Shown here: one piece after another, positions 1 to 10,902 of the stretch
How positions within the stretch are numbered: the first letter of the stretch is position 1
Layout of the letters: the number at the start of each line of letters is the position of its first letter
Assembly (NCBI GenBank): GCA_023055425.1
Contig: JALGPY010000001.1
Span: 116,665,057-116,729,056 of the forward strand
Source of the DNA: Linanthus parryae
Taxonomy: Eukaryota; Streptophyta; Magnoliopsida; Ericales; Polemoniaceae
Length of the DNA: 64,000 nt
Reading direction: 5' to 3'
Made by a program: the position numbers and the translations under genes
Notes under the pieces: generated by a model
What the model was told of the DNA's origin: nothing
Database searches by the model: none
What the model saw: the letters and a program-made list of their open reading frames with translations, nothing else

Positions 1-720
1 CTCATAGCCGGATAGACTTCCATGCGCAGAAACCAACGTACACGTCGCCGCCACGCACCAATTCAAATATGAGTAAGTTCAGCCCCCGTGCGTGCCATTA
101 TGACCTAAAACCCCTAGAGTCGAGCCGTCTGGCCTTTAGTGTTTTAGGCGTGACGTCAGCTTGTCCTGTGATTGCGCGCTTCGACGGTGACGGTTGCGAT
201 TCGACTATTGAAAGGACGCAACCCTTCATTGTTTTTGGATAAATACTCTGTGCTCTCCATTGTTGCAAAGCATCACTTCTTTCTCTGTAAAGTGAATGAT
301 ACCCGGAAGTCTTCAAGAGCAGATTCAGATAATCAATCACCAGTTCAAAATCGCAAATCGTCTTCTTCAATGGTCTGCATCCAAGCAAGCTTTACGAAAA
401 CAAGGTTGGCCTTGTTCAATTTTGATTTAATATGCTGATATATGCTTTGAACTGCGTTGGATCTGCAAACCCGTGACATATTATCCGCTGAAAACTTATG
501 AAGAAGCTAATCTTTGAATCCAATTTCGATTTAATCCCCCAATGATAAGGACCTTGAATGTTGGGTTTTTGAAATCCCTGATAATGCAAACGATTCTAAT
601 CTCTAATTTCGGAGATTGGTACCCGACTGTTCATCTTTCTTCAATAGATCCTGAATCTCGAAATTCAAACTGAAGTAGTGTGCATATTTCTACCCCCTTT
701 TTTCTTGCTTTTCCGCAGGA
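1..720 (+). promoter_or_regulatory. Presumed promoter and 5' leader of the antisense gene, copy A
   Basis: This stretch lies between the PPT-side LTR and the first ATG of the antisense gene and aligns throughout with 31340-31997 of copy B. A TATA-like GGATAAATAC occurs near 238-247 and at the same place in B. The ATG at 721 is preceded by a pyrimidine tract and CGCAG, a good 3' splice site, so a 5'-UTR intron is likely. A conserved AACAAG/GTTGGC near 400 is a possible donor. I saw no coding sequence here. Confidence 0.45.
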
Positions 721-3700
721 ATGGCAAAGACAAAAGGAACTAGACCCACTAAGGAGGACGAAGAAATACCTGATCTTCCGCGGGCTCTATGGCGAAAAGC
801 CCCCTATCTGGGTGGCAAAGACTTCTACCATGCTAGGGTTAAGGCAAAGAAACTGCCAATCCCTGTCTCTGGTGAAGGATTGCAAACATTAACCCCTCCA
901 GTTAACTCGACCCTGCTCGAATTGATTGGCTCCGAAGACGTGGTTCGATTGGGAGTCGAAAATGGGTACTTCCTGTATACTGCTATTTCCACCCAAGCTT
1001 TTGTTCAGAAATTGGACTTCATGGATGAGTGGATTGACCATGTGTTGACTCATCACGCCATGACTCTAAACGATGCCGGCGTATACTTCGCAGTTCGTGC
1101 TATGAAGGGTGCTACCGTGAAGCTGGACCAGTCCATGCTTCTAAACCTTCTTTCTCGCTACTCGCCTGCAACTCACACATTTCATTTTGTTGAGTTCGAG
1201 GCTGCTCCCACGCTCGAGGATGTGCACATGCTGTATGATCTGTCTCCTGTGGGCGAGGTGGATCCTTTGAGTCCTTTGAGAACGGATGCGGAGATTGCTT
1301 TGTACAAGCAGATGGAGGAGTGTTTGTCAGAAGTAAAGAAAATTTCCACCCGGTGGACTACTACAGAAGTCCTTCCTGACTGGCAGTTGGTGGACACATC
1401 TGCGAAAAACACCTGGAACAAGTGGGTGCAATACTTTTTCCGTGATTATGCGAACAGCAGCATCACCAAGAAGCTTCTGAGTCAAAACCCGAAGGCTAAG
1501 AACTATGTGAATGGCAAGGGTTATCACTTGACCCTATGCGCCTTCCTCTGCGCCTGGTTGTCGAGGTACATAATCGATGGCCACCCGCATGATGGGGTAT
1601 TCTATCACGTTCTGCCTCTTGCTGTGAAATTGGCCCTCGGCCAGAAAGTCGCACTTGGACCCCTGGTCTTGGGCACGCTGTACTACAGGCTGGATCAGCT
1701 GGTCGTGGCAATGAAGGAATCGCGCGGCCGCCTCGACATACTGACTTACATCAACATTGCCTTCTTGACCATGTGGGTCTTCGAGCGATGGCCTTCCTAT
1801 GCCCCAGTTGCTTCTAAGCCCAACAAGTGGTGTCCCCCAGGTGCGGAGGAGGAACGTAACAGCGGCAGAGCTGCGAGGTGGTTCGCAACTAACTCCCCCA
1901 AGTGCGTCTGGAGCCTGATATGCGACAATCGGGAAGAGTTCATATCCAGACCCTATGCCATGCGCATTGAGAACGTGCGATGGTTTCCAAAACTGTATCC
2001 TTCTAAGGTTGTTGCCTTCTCAGAAGAGCTCCTTTTCGAAGGTGGAGAGCATTTCCACGAGCGCTATCGCGAATTCTTTTGCTGGTGCCTGAGAGGCTCC
2101 CTTCCTGCTCTCGCAGAGCATGTTCGCGAGCTCGCGCCGAGGTACGAGAGGATTACCGTGGATTTTGATCCTACTCGCGTTTCCCCCCAATTCGGCTTCG
2201 ATGCAGTGGCACCATCAATCTGGCCGCAGTCTATCATCAGAGGCTGCTATAAGCGTTTATTGTCTAAGGAGTGTAAAACAATCTTGATGAGCAATCTTCC
2301 CTTCGAGCAGCCTGCAGGTAACCGTGAAGGCGGCTGTTCCAGAAACTGGCTCGCTTACTGGAACGCCCAGCAGACAAGGTTTGAAACACAGTCGATCCCT
2401 CAGCCAAGCAGAGCTCCTGTGATCAAAAGGAATTCTTTCCCTTTTCGTCCCAATTGTAGCCTGGACGAGTCTGAATATGGTTGCTATTCGTTGCTGGATC
2501 GCGAGAATCACCTGTGTCCCTCCATCATTCTTGATGAAAAGATCACCGCAGTTAGGAGAGGTGATTCGCATGTCATCAGATATAGCGAAACTTTCACCAA
2601 GGTAAGCAATTTCTCTTGCATGCACTAAGTTTCCTTACTCCAATATGTCAAAGGCCTCATGCTTCACTTTCTGTTGTAGTGCCATGTGAGGAGATTTGCA
2701 TCTGGTGAGCGTTCCAAATCGCTGGTCACCACCATTGTTACTGCAAGACGGCAAGGACAACCAGTTCGGCTGGCATTGAAGATGGATCCCGCGGTTGAGA
2801 CGAAAATTCGCGAGATCATTAATGCTTTTGCTGATTCGCTGATAGACAATACTCCAGCCTTGTCTCCTCCCCGGAATGATCCGTCTCCTCCAGCGACTGC
2901 TGCTCCGAGAGCGAAAAGGCCCAGACAAAGGGGAATCACGATCTCTTCCCCTAGGAGTGCTCCAACTTCCCTTCCTGCAAGATCCCTTACTGCCAGGGAT
3001 AAAGGTAAAGGTCGCATGACCAATAAAGCGCGGAAGGATCTCGCAGTGGAGACCTTTGTTCCGTTCGGCCAGGAGGAAGAAGAGGAGAGGAGGGAGCCAA
3101 GAGAAGGAGATGAAGAAGAGGAAAGAATTGAAGATGTCAGAGACAGAGAGAGAGATGCGATACAAGAGGAAGAGTCAGGAGGTATCTCAACCGTACTTCT
3201 CTTCTCATTATCTTAACTCTTTTGCAATCTGGTTTGAACAAATTGTTTCTTCACAGATGATGACGATGAGACCATCAGTGGCCTTTTGGCCAAGAAGCAG
3301 AAGAGGGGTTCTCATTCTGGTGTTTCCGATGAAACCATAAGCGAGGACATTCTTGCCGAGTCCAGGAGAACAGCTGCGGAAGCTGCTGAAAGGAGAAGAA
3401 AGCGAGAAGAAGAGGAACTCGAACGCGTGAAGCAAAGGAGCCTAGAAGAACGACACGTCGACGACCTAGTGCGTCAAACTGATGAGGAAGATGTGCTTCC
3501 AGAAGAGGTGGCTCCTCAAGTTGAAGAGGAGGATGCGGCTCCAGAAGAAGATGTGGCAGCTCTACAGCAAGCCCAAGCAAATTTTGAAGAAATCACAGGC
3601 GGCAATGAAGGTGAGATTTTTAATCTCGCAGTAACTTATCGAGATGTTATTGTTGGTGCGCTAAAGCACGGTGTGTCAAAAGCTGACATTCGCCGTTGGC

Positions 3701-5037
3701 TAGTAGGCAAGTGCGGTGAACCCTCAGGTAATCATTTGAGCAATATGCGTGAACTAGGCTTAGCAACCCAAACATAATCATGACTGGTTTCTTCGCGCCC
3801 CAGGTCACGCTCACCTTAAAGACATGCTTAATGAGGACACATTAATAGGGCAAGGTTCCACGTCCTTAGCGTATGACGAGGATGCTGCAATCCCACCTTC
3901 GCGTGGAGGTGCTTGCTCTTAGCTTATCAAAGATAGTAAAATAATATACGATACAAGTTACCTCACACCATCGTATTTTGTATTGCAGGCAATGCTGATG
4001 AAACCATGTTGGAGCAAAGGAGTCGACCTTCTGCGTCTTATGTCCCGGTGCCGAGTTCTCATACCGAGAAGCCCGTCGCAGCTGCTGAATATGCAGGAGA
4101 GCCCCTTGAGGACGTCATCGAACTTTCTGATGATGCCGAGGCTGACACCGTGTTGATGGAGGAGGATGCCCATGCTGGTGGTGAGGAAATAGGAACGAAC
4201 ACTGCTGCTGCCATCGCACCTGAAGGTATCCCACCTCAGGCTGCAGCTTCTGTTGCCACCATGCCTCCAGCAATGACTGAGCCTGCGGCACCTCTTCCTG
4301 CGTGGAACTTTTGGGGTTCGCAGGTCGGGGCTGCAATCGCACCTGGCGCGGCTTATACTCTTCCCCCCAACTATGAGGAGTTAGAGCTCGCAGCTGATAG
4401 AAGAGCAATAGAGCGAGGACAGTCTTCAACCACCCTGGCAGTGCGCATTCCTTCTCTGCGCGAGATCTTAGAAGGAACTGGTATGTCGTGTTTTGCTGTT
4501 CGCATCTTGCATTCTTCATTTTTGAATTCGACAGTATTACTTAGCTTTGACATTGCTTTAGGGTTGAAGCAAGCCGACGTGGACTGGCTAGTTCGGATGC
4601 GCCTCTCCTACCCCCAATCATTTGCGAGGTCTCTGGAGATAGGGCCCTTTGACAGGAGGCTATGTCTGACTGAAGCCATCTGGATTTTGGAGCAGCTGTC
4701 CGCGGCCACACCTGCGACCATTTCTCCTCAGAGCGCGGAATTGCTTTTTGGCATGTGCCAAAATCTTCTCGCCAAAGTTCAAGGCAAGCTGGGCTTCGGG
4801 TTTCTTATCAAAAGAGTCACCCTGATTCGCGCGGCCGTGACTTTGAAACGTGGCCACCAAAACCTCGCAGCTGAGAAGCAGAAGGTAGAGCAGCAAAGGC
4901 AAAAGGTTGAAGAGGCTGTGAAGCTCTTTCATAAGATGAACGCCAAATGCGAACAATTGAAGCAAGAAGTGGAGCAAGTGGAAAATCTGAGCCGTCAGTT
5001 TACTCCTCATGACTCCTTGATCAAGGGTTTATTTTGA
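721..5037 (+). CDS. Antisense six-exon accessory gene of the Tat element, copy A (plant-mobile-domain-like protein)
   Basis: Exons inferred by eye: 721-2601, 2680-3181, 3257-3727, 3804-3908, 3989-4480, 4562-5037. All five introns are GT-AG, with phases 0,1,1,1,1. The spliced frame is open for 1,308 codons. The start ATG follows a CGCAG acceptor-like site and is shared with copy B. Exon 1 (627 residues) contains HTFHFVEFEAAPTLEDV, which resembles the plant mobile domain / DUF7745 signature, and several W-rich conserved blocks. Exon 2 is proline-rich with a basic KRPRQRG nuclear-type signal and acidic runs. Exon 3 is a charged helix rich in R, E and K. Exon 6 ends in a coiled coil of Q, K, E and L heptads. 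It opposes gag-pol, so it needs its own promoter. Function is unknown; a role in targeting or in countering host silencing would be speculation. The domain call needs a profile search. Confidence 0.8.
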
Positions 5038-6180
5038 AAAGTAGCAGATAAGTAGCTGAAACATTATTGTCATATTTCTAGGGTTTCTCCCCCCTTTTTT
5101 TTGCAAAAATAAATTTGAATGCCTGTTTTGCCCCTCTCGGGATTTGCTTGAGCATATCTGTGCATATCAATTATGACGTCAGCAACTGATATTCAATCTT
5201 GATTTTCGCGCTAATTGCTCATTAGATAAGCACACCTTCCTTGGGAAGTCCATCCGAATCATGACCGTCCGTCATTAATTAGGATACGCAACCAAATCGT
5301 CGTAGCCTTTAGTAGGGTAATTTATTGTTACCTCTTTTCAAGGCGTAAGTGATTGACCCTTACCCTCTTTTCAAATTTTGCTGACTCATCTTAGTAATTG
5401 AAGAGTCTCAACAGGGTTTATATAAACCCTGCCTTTTGCTATTCGGGTTCTTCATCCCACAATGTGGTTTGCCGTGAGTCCTTACGACAGCTGGCTTCAA
5501 CGCTTGTTTTTCGTTGATTCATGGCAGCTTCAAGTTGTGAAACCTGAGTTTGTGCTTTGTGCTATAGAAATAGTTTCCAAGATCTGCTTCATAAGGCTTA
5601 TTGATCTTTATAACTATCATAAAGAAGATGCAGATAATACCTCATGTTTGCTCGAAGAATTTTCTTCGTCTATTATGCTTGCAGGTCATGTTTCCGGCCG
5701 CCTCCCGGCGAGGTGCAGCGCCGTACTGACCTTGCTACCGACTCGTAATGAACGGCGGAATTCTCCTCCAGCATGCCCGGAGGAGAATTTCTTGCCTCCT
5801 CGTTCTTGAACTCAGGGTGGCGAGCCGATGTGCTTGTCTCCGTGGACAAGGAGCCTCTGGCCTTTGGAGCTGCTGCTTGCCTGTTCTTCACAACTGTATA
5901 CGTCGGAACAGGCGGTTCCTTAGGCACATATCTTGATCAGACAGAGGCCTGGTCAGATCCTGAGTTCTCGGACATAGCGTCACACAGGTCTTGTAGACAT
6001 AGCGGGTAGCGGGCTTATCTTCTCGCAGGAACGCCCTACTTGCTACAGATCTTTGGTCGCATATTTTTGTATCGCATAGCTTCTGCTAGGACCGTTAGGT
6101 CGATCCTTTTCCCGTCAGGATTCCCCGATGTGTAACTTCTTCTTGTAAGTTACTATTTAGATGCATTGTAAGCCATGTTG
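5038..6180 (+). promoter_or_regulatory. Conserved intergenic block with a second TATA box, copy A
   Basis: After the antisense gene's stop comes a T-rich tract with TTTGCAAAAATAAA (possible polyadenylation signal), then a block shared with copy B. It contains TATATAAA at 5419-5426 inside CAGGGTTTATATAAACCCTG, which is nearly palindromic. About 36 bases downstream is an ATG (5462) opening 115 codons that also exist in B. Comparison of the copies shows mostly amino-acid-changing differences, so I do not call this ORF coding. A plus-strand transcript from this TATA box would run through the tandem repeats and antisense to pol. Confidence 0.4.
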
Positions 6181-6955
6181 GCCGCGTAGTTAGCTTGATT
6201 TGAGCTTTTTCGCTTGTAAGCTGCTATCTAGACAGATAAATTGTAAGTCATTTTGACTCATAATGATAAATCGCTTTGTATGATTTGCTGTCTTGTTACA
6301 ACAAATTATGATTTCGCATGCGTATTGGCAAATTTCACCTTCTGTAGTGCTGTATACACACTCTGCATTGTCGCTTATGATTTGCTCTCTGCCGGATAAA
6401 TTCGCAGATATGTTTTTAGATCGTTCGAGATCGTGCTTGTGCAGTTTTGCTATCTTGGCGAATAGGCGTGAGATTTACTTAAGGTTAAACCCAAGTAAGA
6501 GCGCTATCTCAGCGGATAGGCTTCCATAGATCACTCAAGATCATTTTGCATAATGCTGCTATCATAGCAGATAGGCTTAAGAATCACTTTAAGATCGCAT
6601 TTGTATAGTGCTGCTATCTTGGCAGATAGGCTTGAAAGATCATTTAAGATCATACTCGCATAGGCTGCTATCGTTGCAGATAGGCTTAAAAGATTAGTTA
6701 AGATCGTATTCGCATGAGCTGCTATCATGGCAGATAGGCTTAAAAGATCACTTAAGATCGTATTCGCATGAGCTGCTATCGTGGCAGATAGGCTTAAAAG
6801 ATCACTTAAGATCGTATTCGCATGAGCTGCTATCATGGCAGATAGGCTTAAAAGATCAGTTAAGATCGTATTCGCATGAGCTGCTATCGTGGCAGATAGG
6901 CTTAAAAGATCACTTAAGATCGTATTTTCATAGGCTGCTATCACGGCGGATAGGC
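6181..6955. repeat. Tandem repeat array, about 54-bp unit, copy A
   Basis: Units of 54 bases start GCTGCTATC and contain CAGATAGGCTT and AAGATCGTATTCGC. The cleanest units lie at about 6660-6955, with more decayed ones upstream to about 6180. The array sits between the pol stop and the antisense gene, where Tat elements are known to carry fast-evolving 3'-region tandem repeats. Because 54 is divisible by three, the minus strand reads as an 18-residue repeat ORF, which is an artefact. Confidence 0.9.
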
Positions 6956-7165
6956 TTTTGCTAACAGTAATAATGAAATAAACAGAGTAATAAAGACAAC
7001 TAAGAGCATAAAGTTCTTCTCATTTGGAAGAAGTCTTTTTATTATAAAACTCTCGTATGGGAGAGATGAGATTACAATTCTCTCATATGGGAGAGAAGAT
7101 GTGCGAATCCTAGCTATACAGAGCATAAAGCAAACGTTGTAATATAGCGCATATAATGAGAGAAG

Positions 7166-10100
7166 TTAAGGATAATACTTCTTAATCCAACGCATGTTGA
7201 CTGAGCTTGGGGTTGAGGTTGTTCCATGTAACCTCCGTATGCTGCAGTAGCCACTGTCAAAGACTTCTGCGACTTCAAAGGGTCCTTCCCAATTGGCTGC
7301 GAACTTTGGGTGAGCTGCCTCTCGCATGAAATGATCAGCTGCGCGCAAGACCAAATCTCCAACTGCGAAATCTCGACGTTGGACTGTTTTATTGTACGCA
7401 CGAGTGATCCTTTCTTGGTATCGTTTGTTGGTCCTTTTAGCTTGCTCCCGCTTTTCTTCTAGCAGGACCAAGTCATGGTCGCGTGGATTGTCGTACAGTG
7501 CATGGAAAGCCAATCTTGCAGAGTTAACCTTCACTTCCACAGGTACCACAGCCTCAGCTCCATAGCATAAAAGGAATGGTGAGACCCCTGTGGGTGTCCT
7601 TGGAGAAGTCCGATAAGCCCACAGGGCTATGCTCAAAGAATCAGCTCACTTCTTGTGGTCATCTGCGACCATCTTGCTCAAGATTCTCAATAGCGTCTTG
7701 TTGGTTGCTTCTGCTTGCCCATTCCCCTTCGGGTAGTACAGAGTGGAGCATATCTGCCTGATGTTGTATTCTGCTAGCTTCGCAGCCACCTGGCGATTAA
7801 CAAAAGGAGTGCCATTATCCGAAAGGATGGTGTTGGGAATTCCGAACCTGCATATGATGCTTTCTTGGATGAAATGGACCACAGCTAGCGCATTTGCCAT
7901 CTTCAGCAGTATCGCTTCTACCCACATGGTGAACAACTCAGTCGCGGTGAGAATGAAGTGATTCCCGTGCGAGGTTGGTCGAATGGGACCAATAAAATCC
8001 AGAGCCCATGTGTGAAACGGCCATGGTGTTCCCAATGCATGTAGATCTACAGCAGGAGCGTGCACTAGATTACATTTAAATTGACACTGCTGGCAGCGTC
8101 GTACTTTGGTGCGGCAATCAACCTCCATAGTGGGCCAGAAATATCCAATTGAGAGGAGTTGTCTGCATAATTTTGCTCCTCCCTGATGTTCCACCTGGTG
8201 AGAAAGGTCCATCACTTCTTGTGCTTCCCTGCTGTCGAGACATCGCAGCAAGTTACCTTCATGGCCCCTTCGCCAAAGCAGATTTTCTTGCACCACATAT
8301 CGGGCTGCTTTCCTCCTTAGTTTCTCAGCTTCTTTTCTTGACTCGGGTACAATACCCTGGGTGAGAAAATCAAAGAGTGGTTTCCTCCAATCCGCATCAT
8401 CGTCGGTCAGAGCAATGAGTTAAGAGTCTTTGATCAGTGCGCAACTCTCGCACTTTCCTTGTATCTGTGCTGCAGCCGTTGACATGTCCGGCCAATGGAT
8501 GCCATATCTCTGAGCTTTCCGATAGATCGATACTTCACTTTCCCCGCAAGCATGTTGGTGAATCTTTTCTAATAGCAGCTGTCCTTCTTGCTCGGAGACG
8601 CATCGCATAAGTATTCCGCCGGGGCCCTTGTAATAAAGGGTGTTGTCATGTATGCAATACCCCTTTGTGGATGCCCAGTTCTCGCTGCTCGTGCCTTCTG
8701 CAATGGCCCGCAAGATTGACTTTCTCCAATCCGCATCGTCCATGCGTTCGTCATCGCACACGTCTTCTGTCAACGCCGAGGATGTTCGCACTTCAATCGA
8801 GATTCTTGCAGGACATTTGTCCGTGCTGACCTTGGATCCCAAGGTAGCTAAAGCTTCAGCATGCCTGTTGTCCGCTCGAGGCTTGTGCTCGTACCTAATG
8901 TCGCAGAATTGTTGCACCAGTTTTTGTACCAAGGTCCGGTAGGACAGTAGGTTTATCTCCTTCAAACCATACTCGCCCGAGGCTTGTTTGACGATTAGCT
9001 TGGAATCCCCCATAACCGTCAGATTGCTTACTTCCAGGGCCTTTGCAGCGCGAAGCCCCACAATGAGGGCTTCATATTCTGCTTCGTTGTTGGTGACTGC
9101 GAAGTCCAGCTTTGCGGACATCTGTATGACTTCCCCATCTGGTTTGGTCAAGACTATCCCAATGCCTCCACCTTTCCTTGTTGACGAGCCGTCGAAATGG
9201 AGCGTCCAATAGGGCAACTCAACTGCATAGATTTCAGGTCCCTCCAATTCTTCTTCAATCACAGGCTCATGGCTGTTATCGGGGAACTGTGCCAGCAAAT
9301 CCGCCACCGCCTGCGACTTGATCGCCCGCGGTCGAACGCATATGATGTCATATTGGGAGATGATCATATACCATTTTGCCAATCTTCCCCCAGGAGCGGT
9401 GTGAGTCAGAAGATATCGTATGGGATCACTCTTTGTGACCACCAACACTTTGTGCGAAGCGAAGTAATGTCTCAGCTTCTCTATTACGAAGAATAAAGCA
9501 AGGCAATGACGCTCGATGTCCGTGTACCTTGATTCTGCGGGCTGCACAATGCGAGAGATATAGTAGATGGGCCTTTCTTGGCCCTCATACTCCTGAGCCA
9601 GAAGAGCTCCTACAGACTTCCTTGTTGACGTCAGATACAGCAAAAGCGGTGATCCTAGCTGAGGTGCGATCATTAATTTTGAAGATGTCAGCAGCTCCTT
9701 TAGTTTCCCGAACGCAGCTTCGTGCTCCGGAGTCCAGTTGTATACGGCATCTTTCTTGAGAAGGTCACTGAAACAGAAAGTAATTTCGGCAATCGCTGGG
9801 ATGAATCTTGCAGATATGATAGCTTTCCCAAGAACGTCTTCAAGGCACTCTGGTTATGTGGCGGAGTCATGCCAGTAATGGCTGATACTTTCGCAGGGTC
9901 AGGCTCGATTCCTTGGCGATGCACCACGCATCCCAAGAACTTTCCTGATGTTACCCCGAATGCGCACTTCATGGGGTTCATCTTCAATTGAAAGCGTCTG
10001 CATCTGTTGAACACTTTCCGCAAATCCTCCAGATGGTCTGCCTCCTCCTTGGATTTAACAACCAGTTCATCCACGTAGAATTCCACTTCCTTGTGCATCG

Positions 10101-10902
10101 TGTCGTGGAACAGGGCCATCATGGCCCGCTGGTAAGTTGCACCTGCGTTTTTGAGACCAAAAGGCATCACCGTATAGTTGAATACTCCCACTGGGGTGAT
10201 GAATGCGGTTTTCCGTGCATCTTCAGGGTCCATCTTGATCTGATTGTACCCACTGAAGCCGTCCATGAAGCTGAACATGCGATGACCCGCTGTTGAATCA
10301 ATAAGCAAGTCAATGTTGGGGAGCGGAAAATCGTCCTTGGGGCAGAAACGATTGAGATCCCGGAAATCCACGCAAATGTGAAGCTGTCCATTCTTCTTTA
10401 CCACTGGCACAATGTTGGCCAGCCATGTGGGATGGTGATTCGGCTCTATGAATTTGGCATCCAGGAGTTTGACAATCTCCTGCTTAATCTTCACGTTGAG
10501 CTCCGGCCTAAAGCTTCTTGTGCTCTGCTTTACCGGCTTGGATCCCGGAATCACGTCCAACCGATGCATGGTGATGCTCGTGTCCAGGCCGGGCATCTCA
10601 TCATATTCCCATGCGAATACGTCCTTGTACTCGGTCAAGAGTTGTAGCAATATTTCCTCTTCTTCGCTTGTGAGGTCCGCACTTAGAAAGACCGGCCTCT
10701 TCTTTTCGTCGTTCAGGCTTAGGAATACCTCCTTCAGCTCTTGCTTTTGCGGTCTGGGTTTGTCTTCCATGCATTCGGGTGCTTCTTTGAGTTTCTCTTC
10801 TAGAGTGCTCGGCATTGATCTTTCTGTCTCCGCAACCTGCTCGATTTGGTTGATTTGCTCAGGGATATCCCCATGCCCGCCTGGGGACACCCCCGCGCAC
10901 CT
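7166..10902 (-). pseudogene. pol: Pol polyprotein (RT, RNase H, second RNase H, integrase), copy A, inactivated
   Basis: The frame opens right after a conserved TGA that ends the protease frame (10903-10905). RT motifs are clear (FRDLN, MPFGLKNA). The catalytic YVDD box reads YVDE at 10066-10077, a change at a metal-binding Asp. A frameshift near 9830 diverts the frame. The RNase H and archaeal-type RNase H segment (WTLHFDGSS) is at 8420-9673 and ends at a TAA. Integrase H2C2 and core are at 7646-8296, broken by TGA at 7646 where B has Trp. The integrase C-terminal part is at 7166-7636. Copy B is open across all of these sites. Confidence 0.9.

Noticed and set aside
721..2628. Antisense gene as a retroviral envelope-like gene
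   Set aside because: It lies antisense to gag-pol, has no signal peptide or membrane anchor that I can see, and contains nuclear-type basic signals.
5462..5809. 115-codon plus-strand ORF shared with 36741-37088
   Set aside because: Differences between copies are mostly amino-acid-changing (10 against 3 in the first 62 codons), so conservation is at the DNA or RNA level.
6531..6944. Minus-strand ORF with an 18-residue repeat (SLSAMIAAHANTILSDL type)
   Set aside because: It follows from a 54-base tandem repeat whose period is divisible by three. Copy B, with a 55-base period, has no such frame.
6181..6955. CRISPR-like array
   Set aside because: Plant nuclear context, with no constant repeat separated by unique spacers; the units are contiguous and similar throughout.
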